This document shows positions 15,919 through 24,434 of a stretch of DNA of 36,598 nt, one piece after another. The DNA lies in contig JAGXLL010000024.1 in the NCBI GenBank assembly GCA_018334675.1, positions 1-36,598 of the forward strand, written 5' to 3'. The notes below the pieces were generated by a model, which made no database searches, was not told where the DNA came from, and saw only the letters and a program-made list of their open reading frames with translations. How positions within the stretch are numbered: position 1 is the first letter of the stretch; every line of letters begins with the position of its first letter. The stretch comes from Bacteroidales bacterium. GTDB taxonomy: Bacteria; Bacteroidota; Bacteroidia; Bacteroidales; UBA12077. The translations under genes were made by a program, and so were the position numbers.

Positions 15919-16710
15919 ATGAGTTTCAGCAATAACATCCGGCTGCTGAGGAAGCGAAAAAGAAAAACCCAGGACGATGTGGCCAGGGCACTGAACATCA
16001 AAAGATCGACCTTAAGCGGCTATGAAAACAAAGTGGCTCAACCCGGCATCAAAGCTCTGATAGCCTTCTCCGAATACTTTCATGTTGCGGTGGATACCCT
16101 GATCAAGGTGGATTTGTCGGTACTTGATGAACGCCAGCTCTCCCAACTGGAAAACGGCTACGACGTATATTTAAAAGGGAGCAATCTGCGGGTGCTGGCT
16201 ACCACAGTGGACCGCGACAATGAAGAAAACATCGAACTGGTGCCCGAGCGGGCTAAAGCCGGATATCAAAGAGGTTTTGCCGATCCGCAATTCATCCGGG
16301 AACTGCCGGTATTTAAGCTGCCTTTCCTGCCCGATGAAAAGAAGTACAGAACCTTTCAGATCAAGGGAGATTCCATGCACCCCATTCCCGAGGGTTCATG
16401 GATCACCGGCGAATTCGTTATGGACTGGTTTTCACTGAATACCGGTACAGCCTGCATCATCCTTACCCTGAATGAAGGCATCGTTTTCAAAGTAATTGAT
16501 AATAAACTGGAGCAAGAAAAAAAACTCACCGTGCATTCGCTCAATCCCCTGTACCAATCTTACGACATTCCAGGGGATCAGATCAAGGAGATATGGAAAT
16601 TCAACCACTATATCAGTCAACAGATGCCTGAACCGGAAGTACCCAGGGAGCACATCCTTGAACGCATTACCAATCTTCAGCAGGAGATCTCCAGGCTCAA
16701 ATATTCTTAA
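15919..16710 (+). CDS. XRE/S24 self-cleaving repressor, LexA-like
   Basis: The 263-residue protein joins an N-terminal helix-turn-helix of the XRE type (about residues 5-62: IRLLRKRKRKTQDDVARALN, then STLSGYENKVAQPGI) to a C-terminal S24 (LexA/UmuD-like) peptidase domain. The self-cleavage parts are all present: an Ala-Gly bond at 114-115 in RAKAGYQRG, nucleophile Ser152 in IKGDSMHP and general base Lys191 in IVFKVID, with spacings close to those of LexA. The ATG at 15919 is preferred over a TTG nine bases earlier because it starts the usual MSFSNNIRLL. RecA-stimulated cleavage would free dinB; this is inference from family and position. The 3' end overlaps the convergent LiaF-like gene by 14 bases. 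Confidence 0.92.
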   Translation: MSFSNNIRLLRKRKRKTQDDVARALNIKRSTLSGYENKVAQPGIKALIAFSEYFHVAVDTLIKVDLSVLDERQLSQLENGYDVYLKGSNLRVLATTVDRDNEENIELVPERAKAGYQRGFADPQFIRELPVFKLPFLPDEKKYRTFQIKGDSMHPIPEGSWITGEFVMDWFSLNTGTACIILTLNEGIVFKVIDNKLEQEKKLTVHSLNPLYQSYDIPGDQIKEIWKFNHYISQQMPEPEVPREHILERITNLQQEISRLKYS

Positions 16711-17404
16711 CTTCACCTCCTCCAAACAGAGCCAGGCCTTTGATCACCAGGGTGCCCTCCCCCTCCTTGCCGGTACTCTCCACCACTGAACGCTTATCGG
16801 AAAAACCGCCCAGAATGGAGGTTACTTCTACCTTGACATTCCAGTTGCGGGGTACGATCAGGGTCGATCCTCCGAACAGGGAAAACACATCAACAATATT
16901 ATCGCCCGGAGCCAACCGGGCATGCAGCAGATTGATCTGAGAGCCCCCCAGTATGGAAGTGATCTGTCCCCCCTTGAAGCTCTCGGAGGTGATCTTGCGA
17001 TCGCTGCCACCCAGGATGGCAACCTCATCAATATAATCGGTAGTCGAGCCACTGGTCTGCGCATAGTTCTTCCTGCGGATGCCGGTGAGCGACTTAAACA
17101 GGATCAGCAAACCAATGCCAATAAAGACGACAGGCCAAAAGACTTCTCTCAGGGAATAAGGTAGGTCGGTGATACGCGGCAACAAAAAGACGGCGCCTAT
17201 GATCAGCAATATCCAGCCGGAGGTACTGCCCGGACGGCTGGTGAGAAAGAGAATACCCAGGATCACCAGGATCATGGGCCAACTGAATAGATCATCGGCC
17301 AAACCAGGAGGAAAAATATGCAGGCTCCGGCCAATCATAAAAATACCGATCAGGACCAGGATAATGCCCAGGATCGTTCTTCCGTGAAATCGTTTACGTT
17401 CCAT
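16697..17404 (-). CDS. LiaF-like membrane protein (DUF5668 / cell-wall-active antibiotic response type)
   Basis: The 235-residue protein starts MERKRFHGRTILGIILVLIG and has about four transmembrane helices in the first 115 residues, the LiaF/DUF5668 N-terminal pattern. The C-terminal half is a right-handed beta-repeat with recurring glycine-rich strands: VAILGGSDRKI, ITSILGGSQINL, VFSLFGGSTLIVP, VTSILGGFSDKR and LALFGGGEVKN. In LiaF proteins this domain faces the cytoplasm and regulates envelope-stress signalling. A longer open frame reaches 17521, but it would run into the upstream gene and adds no sensible sequence, so the ATG at 17404 is chosen. It is the last gene of the bat region and overlaps the S24 repressor 3' end by 14 bases on the opposite strand. 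Confidence 0.85.
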   Translation of the reverse strand: MERKRFHGRTILGIILVLIGIFMIGRSLHIFPPGLADDLFSWPMILVILGILFLTSRPGSTSGWILLIIGAVFLLPRITDLPYSLREVFWPVVFIGIGLLILFKSLTGIRRKNYAQTSGSTTDYIDEVAILGGSDRKITSESFKGGQITSILGGSQINLLHARLAPGDNIVDVFSLFGGSTLIVPRNWNVKVEVTSILGGFSDKRSVVESTGKEGEGTLVIKGLALFGGGEVKNI

Positions 17405-17492
17405 GCACCAGAATTTAGAAGTTGCTTTGCCAGATAAAGATAGCATTTTTTGAATAAAGATGCACGGCAGGCAGGCAAAAAATGCGGGGTTC

Positions 17493-17948
17493 TCAGGCCT
17501 CCTCATCCAGTCCCAGATCATCCACGATTCTCAGACGGTTGGGTCGTTCGAAATATAAAAACAACACCCCGGCCAGCAACAGGACCAGGATCATCGGATC
17601 GCCGGAGATGATGAAAACAACCATGCTTAACACACACAAAGCGGATAGAACAGCAGCCTTGATGTAAAACTGACGCTGATAAACCCCCATCTTCCAGTTG
17701 GTATCGGCTTCGCCTGGTATCTCACCCAGCCGCTTCCTGAAATGGCTTAGCAAAAGAGGGATGATTGACAAAAACAACACAATCATCACCGATTTGCTGA
17801 TCAGGGCCGCTTTTTTAGACAGACTGGTTAAATCCGGATAAAGCAGATCGATAACAACCATCAGCACAGCCAGGGCAAGTACACCTGCCATCACCCTCCT
17901 ATACATACGCCGTAAGTATAAAATCTTCTCTTCGATATGGGTATTCAT
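17493..17948 (-). CDS. Four-helix membrane protein of unknown function in the bat operon
   Basis: The 151-residue protein has a basic N-terminus (HIEEKILYLRRMYRRV), two hydrophobic helices (about 19-36 and 51-67), a charged loop (FRKRLGEIPGEADTNWKMGVYQRQFY) and two more helices (about 94-112 and 117-131), ending in an acidic tail. I do not recognise the family. It starts 20 bases after batE and precedes the LiaF-like gene by 88 bases, so it is probably expressed with the bat genes. A minus-strand TATCTTTA at 17435-17442 in the following gap may be a weak internal promoter for the LiaF-like gene. Confidence 0.75.
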   Translation of the reverse strand: MNTHIEEKILYLRRMYRRVMAGVLALAVLMVVIDLLYPDLTSLSKKAALISKSVMIVLFLSIIPLLLSHFRKRLGEIPGEADTNWKMGVYQRQFYIKAAVLSALCVLSMVVFIISGDPMILVLLLAGVLFLYFERPNRLRIVDDLGLDEEA

Positions 17949-17968
17949 AGACCAGAATCACTCAGCGG

Positions 17969-18751
17969 TTAAACCGGTTCGACACTTTGCTGTCTCAGCC
18001 ATCCCTGGCTCCCGTCGGAAAGGCGTATCTCATACCAGCCGCTCACCTGGTCTTCGACATACACCTTGGTCCCTTCATGGATGACAAACAGCTCGGTGCC
18101 GCTCTGAGCGGGTGAGCTTCTTACCACCACCTTAGGCTCAAAAACAATGGCTTCTTCACTGTTCAGAATATCTTTTTTCTGCTGCATGGAAAAAACGAAA
18201 GATGAAGCCGAGAGGAAGACCGCCAGGATACTCACCCAAAAAGCCCCCTTCTTAATGCCGATATTGCGGGTATAAAGATAAAGTGAAAAAAGCACCAGAA
18301 AGGCCAAAAAAGTGAACATACTCATCCGGGCCCACTGATCGGAAGAGAGCAGGTTGATGAACTGACGTATCCAGCGGGTGATAAAGAAATCAGGTATCTG
18401 CTCGATGCGATCGGTGATCTGTTGACGCGCCAGTTCCAGATTATACTCAATATTATCGTTATTGGGATCCCTCAGGCGGGCCCGCTCATAATTCAGGATG
18501 GCCGGTGCCAGTTGATTCGACTTATAATAGGCATTCCCCAGGTTGTAATAAACACCGGGCGCCTCTTTCCCTTTGGCTAACACCCGCTGATACAACTCTA
18601 TAGCTTTCTGATAGCGGCCCTCGCTGTAACGCTGATTGGCTGAATCCAAGATACTTCGGACGTTCTGAGCCATCACCACCGGTGCACAAACTACCAGCAA
18701 CAAAAGAACCAAGATGATGTACTTTTTTTTCATAGCTAAACAACCTTTCAT
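17969..18751 (-). CDS. batE: BatE: TPR and SH3 domain membrane protein
   Basis: The 260-residue product has a signal peptide or anchor (MKKKYIILVLLLLVVCAPVV after six extra residues). A TPR region of about 90 residues follows (QRYSEGRYQKAIELYQRVL, VYYNLGNAYYKSNQLAPAILNYERARL). Two transmembrane helices lie near 145-190 (MSMFTFLAFLVLFSLYLY and GAFWVSILAVFLSASSFVF), and a C-terminal bacterial SH3 domain occupies about 200-258 (VVVRSSPAQSGTELFVIHEGTKV ... GWLRQQSVEPV). This domain order defines BatE of the Bacteroides aerotolerance operon. Its first ATG overlaps the batD stop as ATGA, favouring translational coupling; the ATG at 18733 would give a cleaner signal peptide. Confidence 0.9.
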   Translation of the reverse strand: MKGCLAMKKKYIILVLLLLVVCAPVVMAQNVRSILDSANQRYSEGRYQKAIELYQRVLAKGKEAPGVYYNLGNAYYKSNQLAPAILNYERARLRDPNNDNIEYNLELARQQITDRIEQIPDFFITRWIRQFINLLSSDQWARMSMFTFLAFLVLFSLYLYTRNIGIKKGAFWVSILAVFLSASSFVFSMQQKKDILNSEEAIVFEPKVVVRSSPAQSGTELFVIHEGTKVYVEDQVSGWYEIRLSDGSQGWLRQQSVEPV

Positions 18752-20577
18752 TTCAGTTTCTGCTGCAAGGCGCTGATCATAGTGAGGGCATCCTGATAGA
18801 GCCGGTCCATTCGCTCTTCATCGGCTGAAGGAGCAAACCTGGCATACTCACAGTTATCAATGAGTTCCAGGAACTGATCGGATATCTGCTGAGACACCTC
18901 TCTGGCCTGAAGCTTTTCCCGGGCGCTATCCCTGGAGAGCTCAGCTACCGGAATACCCAGCTTATCACTCAGATATCCCCACATAGCCTTGAGGATCTCT
19001 TCATAGAAACGATCCTTATCCCCCTGTTTCAAATATCCCGAAGCATCCTTCAGCCTCTTGCGGGCATACTTGTTGGCTTTCTTATTTTTCAGAAGGGCTA
19101 CATCGGCATTCTCGCGCTGGCGCTTCCTGTAGAAAAAGAATAAACCTACAAACAAGACTGCTCCGCCAATATAAACCATATAAAACCCGGGTGATCCGAA
19201 GAGGAATACCCGGCGTTCATCCAGCTCAAAACCATCGGTCTGGATATAGCGAATATCACTGCCAATCATGCTGACATCCTTCTTCGAATAGGAACGGGAC
19301 ACCCCGGCAGTGGAATCCCCCTTGCCCGGCTCAACCTCAAGGGTAAATGGCTGAGTCTCCACCCTGCGATAAGAACCGGATCCCAGATCAAAATAGGATA
19401 GACGCACCGGGGGTATACGATAATCTCCCGCATGACGGGGTATAATCAAATATTCAATGGTTTTGTTGCCCTGTGCACCGCCCTCCGATACACGAATATC
19501 ATTGGATATCCTGGGATCATAAACCTCCAGGTCGGGGGCAAAATCCACCCGGGGCGGATCCAGCACCTTTAGATTGCCCTTGCCCGATATATCCAGGGTG
19601 AAGGTCACCCCTTCATTGGCGGGCACCTGTTTCTTGTCCAGGGAAGCACGGATATCAAACGAACCAACCCCGCCGCTGAAATCAGCAGGCTTGCCGGAAG
19701 GCAGGGAGTTGACCTGTACCGTTACCGGATCGCTCTTCACCGACATACGTACATTTTCAAAAGAGCCGAAGAAATCATCGAAGATGCTGCGCGACTGTCC
19801 CTCCACTTTCTTCTGAACAATGGCATCCACCTGAAAGGCCCCGATCTTCAGCCTGCCGCTTTTCTGGGGAAAAAGAAGGTATTTCCTCAGGATACCGGTG
19901 CCGTATATCTCCCCGTTCACATTTTCCTTATCAAGTTGCCGCAAAGTGGGAGTTTCGATCTCCTGTTTGTAGAATCCTTCGAAATCCGGAAACTTCACAT
20001 TTTCCAATCCCGAGATATTGAGTTTCGAATAAAGCTTGATGGTCGCCACCAGGGGTTCTTCGCGGTAAACCCGGTTTTTATTGATCAACACCCGCACAAA
20101 CAACTCATCTCCCTGCGGCTTAGCCTGAGGGGTCTGACTCTGCCCCGAACCTTCCCGGCCCTGGCTTGGTTGTTGCGTGCCACCCGAAGCATCCTGCTTC
20201 TGCCCGATCACCTCAATGGTGAGGGAATTCGATTCATACACATCGCCATCCACCTCTACCCGGGCCGGGGAAATGCTGAACCTGCCCTTTTCATTGGTCT
20301 GCAATACATAGGTATAACTCAACTGATAGTTTCGCGTCATCTTCCCGTTGATGATGCTTACATTGGTGCTGGATGAGGTGCTCGGACCGGCCAGAACCGT
20401 AAAATTCTCTATATCTGGAGCCTGAAAATCCTCTGCCTGGCTGTTGACCGTGAAGGTCAGGCGAAACTGCTGGCCCTGCCTCACCACATTGGGCGCCTGA
20501 GCCTTAAACTCCACCTCCTGGGGCAATACAGTTCCTGCCAATAGCATCAAGGATATAAAAAACAATGATCTCTTCAT
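18748..20577 (-). CDS. batD: BatD: secreted/membrane beta-sandwich protein
   Basis: The 609-residue protein begins MKRSLFFISLMLLAGTVLPQ, a signal peptide, and continues with several beta-sandwich repeats. The first reads EFKAQAPNVVRQGQQFRLTFTVN, the typical BatD/oxygen-tolerance start. Later repeats include GDELFVRVLINKNRVYREEPL and FDIRASLDKKQVPANEGVTFTLDISGKGNLKVLDPP. One transmembrane helix near residue 470 (GFYMVYIGGAVLFVGLFFFY) is followed by a cytoplasmic helical tail. The middle has a Gln/Ser/Gly linker. BatD is thought to form a periplasmic part of the MoxR-VWA complex; its biochemistry is not known. A start 11 codons earlier would overlap batC; the ATG at 20577, ten bases after the batC stop, is preferred. 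Confidence 0.92.
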   Translation of the reverse strand: MKRSLFFISLMLLAGTVLPQEVEFKAQAPNVVRQGQQFRLTFTVNSQAEDFQAPDIENFTVLAGPSTSSSTNVSIINGKMTRNYQLSYTYVLQTNEKGRFSISPARVEVDGDVYESNSLTIEVIGQKQDASGGTQQPSQGREGSGQSQTPQAKPQGDELFVRVLINKNRVYREEPLVATIKLYSKLNISGLENVKFPDFEGFYKQEIETPTLRQLDKENVNGEIYGTGILRKYLLFPQKSGRLKIGAFQVDAIVQKKVEGQSRSIFDDFFGSFENVRMSVKSDPVTVQVNSLPSGKPADFSGGVGSFDIRASLDKKQVPANEGVTFTLDISGKGNLKVLDPPRVDFAPDLEVYDPRISNDIRVSEGGAQGNKTIEYLIIPRHAGDYRIPPVRLSYFDLGSGSYRRVETQPFTLEVEPGKGDSTAGVSRSYSKKDVSMIGSDIRYIQTDGFELDERRVFLFGSPGFYMVYIGGAVLFVGLFFFYRKRQRENADVALLKNKKANKYARKRLKDASGYLKQGDKDRFYEEILKAMWGYLSDKLGIPVAELSRDSAREKLQAREVSQQISDQFLELIDNCEYARFAPSADEERMDRLYQDALTMISALQQKLK

Positions 20578-20587
20578 CGGTCCGGAT

Positions 20588-21331
20588 TTACCAGTTCTTA
20601 GTAGTTTCAACTTTTACAGGCTTGGCCTTCTTCTTCTTCAGCTTCTTCTGCAGCTGCTTCTCGTCGTTCTCCAGGGCCTGAAGCAGGCGCCTGGCATCTT
20701 CCTTTGAAATACGCTGCTTTCCACTGCCTCCCTGGGGCGACTGCTGTTGCTGCTTCTTTTGATCCTGCTGCTGATTCTGCCTATTCTGATTCTGTTGGTC
20801 CTGCTGATCCTTTTGATCCTGCTGATTCTTCTTTTGCTGCTGCTTCTTCTGATCCTGCTTATCCTGCTGCTTCTGATTTTGCTTTTTCTTCTGCTGCTGT
20901 TGCTTACGCAGCTGACGCAGAGCATAAGTCAGATTGTGCTTGGTCTCTATATCATTGGGGTCATAGCGCAGGGCCTGTTTGTAGGCAGAGATGCTTTCTT
21001 TCAGCTTTTTGGCTTTCAGAAGGGCATTGCCCATATTGTGATAGGCCCGGGCCAGCTTCTGATCCGAGACATCCCGATGGGTCAGGGAGGAAAACTTATC
21101 AGCTGCCTCTTCATATTTCTCCTGCTTATAAAGGGCATCCCCCACATTAAAATTGGCTTCAAAAGAATTGGCATCCTTTTCCAGGGCTTTCCGGTAATTC
21201 ACCTCCGATTGGGTGTAATCCTTATCTTCGAAAGCCTGGTTTCCTTTTCGGATAAATTTTCGCTCAGCCTGCGAGTAGGCACTCAGGCTGATCAAAAGGA
21301 AAAATAACGCAGTAATGCCATTGAACCTCAT
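20588..21331 (-). CDS. batC: BatC: TPR protein with a Gln/Lys-rich tail
   Basis: The 247-residue protein has a signal peptide (residues 1-21) and three TPR units (about 25-140; for example NQAFEDKDYTQSEVNYRKAL and YHNMGNALLKAKKLKESISA). A striking low-complexity stretch (about 143-199) is built almost only from Gln, Lys, Asp and Asn. A short KKKKAKPVKVE tail completes it. Position between batB and batD and the TPR content identify BatC, a presumed periplasmic scaffold for the two VWA proteins. The DNA of the tail is a CTG/CTT-type repeat-rich tract (about 20735-20905) that could be prone to length change. It starts 2 bases after batB. Confidence 0.88.
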   Translation of the reverse strand: MRFNGITALFFLLISLSAYSQAERKFIRKGNQAFEDKDYTQSEVNYRKALEKDANSFEANFNVGDALYKQEKYEEAADKFSSLTHRDVSDQKLARAYHNMGNALLKAKKLKESISAYKQALRYDPNDIETKHNLTYALRQLRKQQQQKKKQNQKQQDKQDQKKQQQKKNQQDQKDQQDQQNQNRQNQQQDQKKQQQQSPQGGSGKQRISKEDARRLLQALENDEKQLQKKLKKKKAKPVKVETTKNW

Positions 21332-21333
21332 AA

Positions 21334-22371
21334 CTACCCCCTGATTTTAAACAAATTAAACTTCATCAACCGTGTATTCTTCCGTTCAAGCAACATCAGA
21401 TCCAAAAAAAGGAAGAACAAGGCCAGACCGACCAGGTACTGAAACCTGTGTTCATAATCGGTATAAACCTTCGATTCTATCTCTTTACGTGTCATCTGAC
21501 TGATCTCGTCGAACAATTCATTCAACCCGGTTCGGGCATTATTGACCCGGATATAGATGCCCTGGCCTTCGGAGGCAAGCCTCTGCAAGGTGCCCTCATC
21601 CAGTTTGCTGATCACTGTATTACCTTGCTGGTCTTTTTGATAAACAGCCTGCCCGTTCTCTCTTCGAATGGGAATGGGTGCTCCCTGCCGGCTGCCCATG
21701 CCAATGGTATGAATGGTTATATTCTCTTTCCTTGCCTGGCTGGCCGCCTCCACCACATTGCCCTGATGATTCTCGCCATCGGTAATCACGATAAGGGCTT
21801 TTTCGAGTCCACTCTCCGGATCAAACGAATCCCCGGCCAGATCGACCGCTGAGCCGATAGCCGTTCCCTGTCGGGGTACGATATCCGTTGTGATGGAGGA
21901 AAGGTACATCTTCACCGCTGAGTAATCAGTGGTCAGTGGCACCTGCACATAAGCATCTCCAGCAAAAACGATCAACCCGATCTTGTCATTGTTCAACCGG
22001 TCGACCATTTGGGAAATGGCCCGCTTAGCCCGCTCCAGCCGGCTGGGTTCAATATCCTCGGCCAGCATACTGTTGGACACATCCAGGGCAATGATCAACT
22101 CCACACCTTTGCGTTTGACCTGCTCCAGCCTGGAGCCAAACTGCGGATCTGCCAGGGCAAAGATCACACTGGTGAGGGCTAAAAGGAGAAAGACAAATTT
22201 AAGCACGGGCCGGACCCTGGAAACATAAGGCATGAGCTGGCTGATCACAGGTATATCGCCAAAACGCTTCAAAGCACGCTTTCTCCTGTACATATATGCC
22301 ACAAACAGGATGACCAGGATGGGTATGATCACCAAAGCATATAAATATTCACTGTTTCCGAATCTGAACAT
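21334..22371 (-). CDS. batB: BatB: von Willebrand factor A domain membrane protein
   Basis: The 345-residue protein has N-terminal membrane helices (about 10-27 and 58-73), then a VWA domain (about 90-300) and a final helix near 312-330. The metal-ion-dependent adhesion site is complete: ALDVSNSMLAED (DxSxS at 97-101), a threonine in the VPLTTDYSAV loop and ITDGENHQG. The C-terminal tail is basic. In the bat operon it pairs with BatA, and the MoxR ATPase is believed to remodel such VWA complexes. The gene starts 15 bases after batA and is followed by batC after 2 bases. Confidence 0.94.
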   Translation of the reverse strand: MFRFGNSEYLYALVIIPILVILFVAYMYRRKRALKRFGDIPVISQLMPYVSRVRPVLKFVFLLLALTSVIFALADPQFGSRLEQVKRKGVELIIALDVSNSMLAEDIEPSRLERAKRAISQMVDRLNNDKIGLIVFAGDAYVQVPLTTDYSAVKMYLSSITTDIVPRQGTAIGSAVDLAGDSFDPESGLEKALIVITDGENHQGNVVEAASQARKENITIHTIGMGSRQGAPIPIRRENGQAVYQKDQQGNTVISKLDEGTLQRLASEGQGIYIRVNNARTGLNELFDEISQMTRKEIESKVYTDYEHRFQYLVGLALFFLFLDLMLLERKNTRLMKFNLFKIRG

Positions 22372-22386
22372 AATCCTCCGTCAAGT

Positions 22387-23382
22387 TTAGGGTATGGTCC
22401 TTAATACCGTAGTGCGCAACAACAGCTCAATTAACAGCAATATACCGGCTATGAGAGTGAACCACAAGAACTCTTCCTGCTTCTCACTGTATTGTTTGAC
22501 TTCTATCCGGGATTTTTCCAGTCGGTCGATCTCCTCATAGATGCTCTCCAGCTTTTGATTATCGGTGGCCCTGAAATATTGGCCATTGGTTTCATCGGCG
22601 ATCTGCTGGAGGACCCCTTCATCAATTTCAACCTTCATATCTCTATATTGTACCCCATAGGGCGTATTCACCGGATAAGGGGCTGTGCCCTGGCTGCCCA
22701 CCCCGATGGTATAAACCCGGATATCGAAAGTCTTGGCTATCTCTGCGGCAGTTGCCGGGGCAATGGATCCCCGGTTGTTCACCCCGTCGGTCAGCAGGAT
22801 CACCACCTTGCTTTTGGCTTCACTGTTCTTTAAACGATTCACCGAGGTAGCCAACCCCATGCCAATGGCAGTGCCGTCCTCCACCATGCCGCTTTCAATA
22901 TCCTTGAACAGGTTGATCAATACCGAATAATCGGTGGTCAGTGGACACTGGGTGAAGCTTTCCCCGCTGAAAACCACCAGGCCCATCCGGTCGTTGGGCC
23001 GGCCCGAGATAAAATCGATGGCAATATCTTTGGAAGCCTCCAGCCGGTTGGGGTTGAAATCACGGGCCAGCATGCTGCTGGAGATATCCAGGGCCAGAAC
23101 AATGTCGATGCCCCGGGTGATAACATCTTTCGAGCTACTGGTTGACTGGGGCCGTGCCAATGCCAGGATCAGAAGAGCTATGGCCAGCATACGAAAACCA
23201 AAAAGCACATGCCGCAGATAATACTTATAGGAATGCCCGGCCTGTTTGATGCCATGGGTCTGCGAGACCTGCAAGCTGGCTTCCGAAGAACGGTACTTCA
23301 GAACATACCAGGCCACAGCCGGTATGATCAATACCAACAGAAAAAGCAATTCCGCATTGGCAAATGTTAGATCTTGTATCAT
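22387..23382 (-). CDS. batA: BatA: von Willebrand factor A domain membrane protein
   Basis: The 331-residue protein has the same layout as BatB: a start FANAELLFLLVLIIPAVAWY typical of BatA, two N-terminal helices, a VWA domain (about 92-295) with metal site LALDISSSMLARDF (DxSxS at 99-103), QCPLTTDYSVL and LLTDGVNNRG, and a C-terminal helix. It should sit in the inner membrane with the VWA domain on one face, as a metal-dependent assembly partner of BatB and MoxR. Its start overlaps the end of the preceding DUF4381-like gene by 4 bases (ATGA). Confidence 0.94.
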   Translation of the reverse strand: MIQDLTFANAELLFLLVLIIPAVAWYVLKYRSSEASLQVSQTHGIKQAGHSYKYYLRHVLFGFRMLAIALLILALARPQSTSSSKDVITRGIDIVLALDISSSMLARDFNPNRLEASKDIAIDFISGRPNDRMGLVVFSGESFTQCPLTTDYSVLINLFKDIESGMVEDGTAIGMGLATSVNRLKNSEAKSKVVILLTDGVNNRGSIAPATAAEIAKTFDIRVYTIGVGSQGTAPYPVNTPYGVQYRDMKVEIDEGVLQQIADETNGQYFRATDNQKLESIYEEIDRLEKSRIEVKQYSEKQEEFLWFTLIAGILLLIELLLRTTVLRTIP

Positions 23383-24425
23383 GGTGTTCCGTGATCCCTT
23401 TTATTGTCCTGGGTTGATTCCTGTCCTTCCTCTTGCTCTGTAGCGTTTCCTTCTTTCTGCTCCTGCTCTTGTTGTTCCTCCTCTTTGACTTCCGGTATAT
23501 ACTTGGTGGTATGAACAAAATCATAGGCCTGCTGGAGAGCTGCTTCATTCTCCTGAGGAGCAGGCTTCATGCGGGCAAACTTTACCAGATCGGCAAACCT
23601 TAGGTTATCGGCCAAAAGGCTATAGGCTGCCTGGTCATCCATCTCGCTGTTTTGCAGGGAAGAAAGGATCTCCTCGGTGGTTCGTTCCAGGGTCTTGATA
23701 CTGTAACGCATCCACAAATAGGTCCTCAATATCTCAGTCAAACGGGTGTAATAGGCTTTGACCTGATCATTCTGCCACAGGCGGTCTACTTTGAGCCGGT
23801 CGAGCTCCCTGAGGGCATATACGTGAGCTGGCTCCTGGGGCTTGCGGGGTTTAAGAAGAGGCTCTTTTCTTTTTCTTCTCCGCAGAACATAGATCACTGC
23901 CCAAACGATCCCCCCCAGGGCAAGGGCTCCCAATATCCAGGGCAACAACTCCGCCCAGCTCAACGGCGCACCAAATGGTCCTTTGATGCCGAAGATATTG
24001 CCGGTTGTATCTACCCGCACCGTCTCCACATAAAGACTCAAAGGGGCCGTAAGCACACTGTCAACACCTTGCCGGTCCTTATATAGAAAAGAAACAGAGG
24101 GAATCTTCACGGCTCCTGAATCGAAGCTGGTGATCAGATATTTCTGCCGGATGGTGATCCCTTCCCGCTGATTGTTCCTCACAGTATCGCGGGGAAAGGA
24201 CTTAACCACTTCTACCTCAGGAGTAATACGTTGTTGCCAACCGGGAAATTCCACCCGGGCTGTCTCCGGTTGACTGAGGGTAAGATAAAGATGGATCTGG
24301 TCGCCTATCCGGATCCTGTTGCTATCCAGCCGGGCCTCAGCCTGATATGGCTGCCCCCGGAGCGGCAAAAAAGCCAGCGACAAAAAAACAAACACAAATC
24401 CTGCTTTCAACACTTTGCTGTACAT
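23379..24425 (-). CDS. DUF4381-like membrane protein of the bat operon
   Basis: The 348-residue product has a signal peptide (residues 1-25, ending LPLRGQ) and a periplasmic beta-domain (AEARLDSNRIRIGDQIHLYLTL ... VDTTGNIFGIKGPFGAPLSWAEL). A transmembrane helix near 165-188 is followed at once by RRRKRKEP. The cytoplasmic helical region includes ALRELDRLKVDRLWQNDQVKAYYTRLTEILRTYL. The tail is a run of Glu and Gln. This order, and the place between the DUF58 and batA genes, fits the DUF4381 family usually found at this point of bat loci. No biochemical function is known. It overlaps batA by 4 bases. Confidence 0.85.
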   Translation of the reverse strand: MYSKVLKAGFVFVFLSLAFLPLRGQPYQAEARLDSNRIRIGDQIHLYLTLSQPETARVEFPGWQQRITPEVEVVKSFPRDTVRNNQREGITIRQKYLITSFDSGAVKIPSVSFLYKDRQGVDSVLTAPLSLYVETVRVDTTGNIFGIKGPFGAPLSWAELLPWILGALALGGIVWAVIYVLRRRKRKEPLLKPRKPQEPAHVYALRELDRLKVDRLWQNDQVKAYYTRLTEILRTYLWMRYSIKTLERTTEEILSSLQNSEMDDQAAYSLLADNLRFADLVKFARMKPAPQENEAALQQAYDFVHTTKYIPEVKEEEQQEQEQKEGNATEQEEGQESTQDNKRDHGTP

Positions 24426-24434
24426 CTTACGCTT

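Noticed and set aside
17405-17521. Longer N-terminus of the LiaF-like protein
   Set aside because: The extra residues overlap the upstream membrane protein gene and do not resemble the family. MERKRF at 17404 is a natural start.
20747-21307. Plus-strand frame rich in Leu and Ile opposite batC
   Set aside because: The Leu/Ile runs are the complement of the Gln/Lys-rich tract of BatC, not a real membrane protein.
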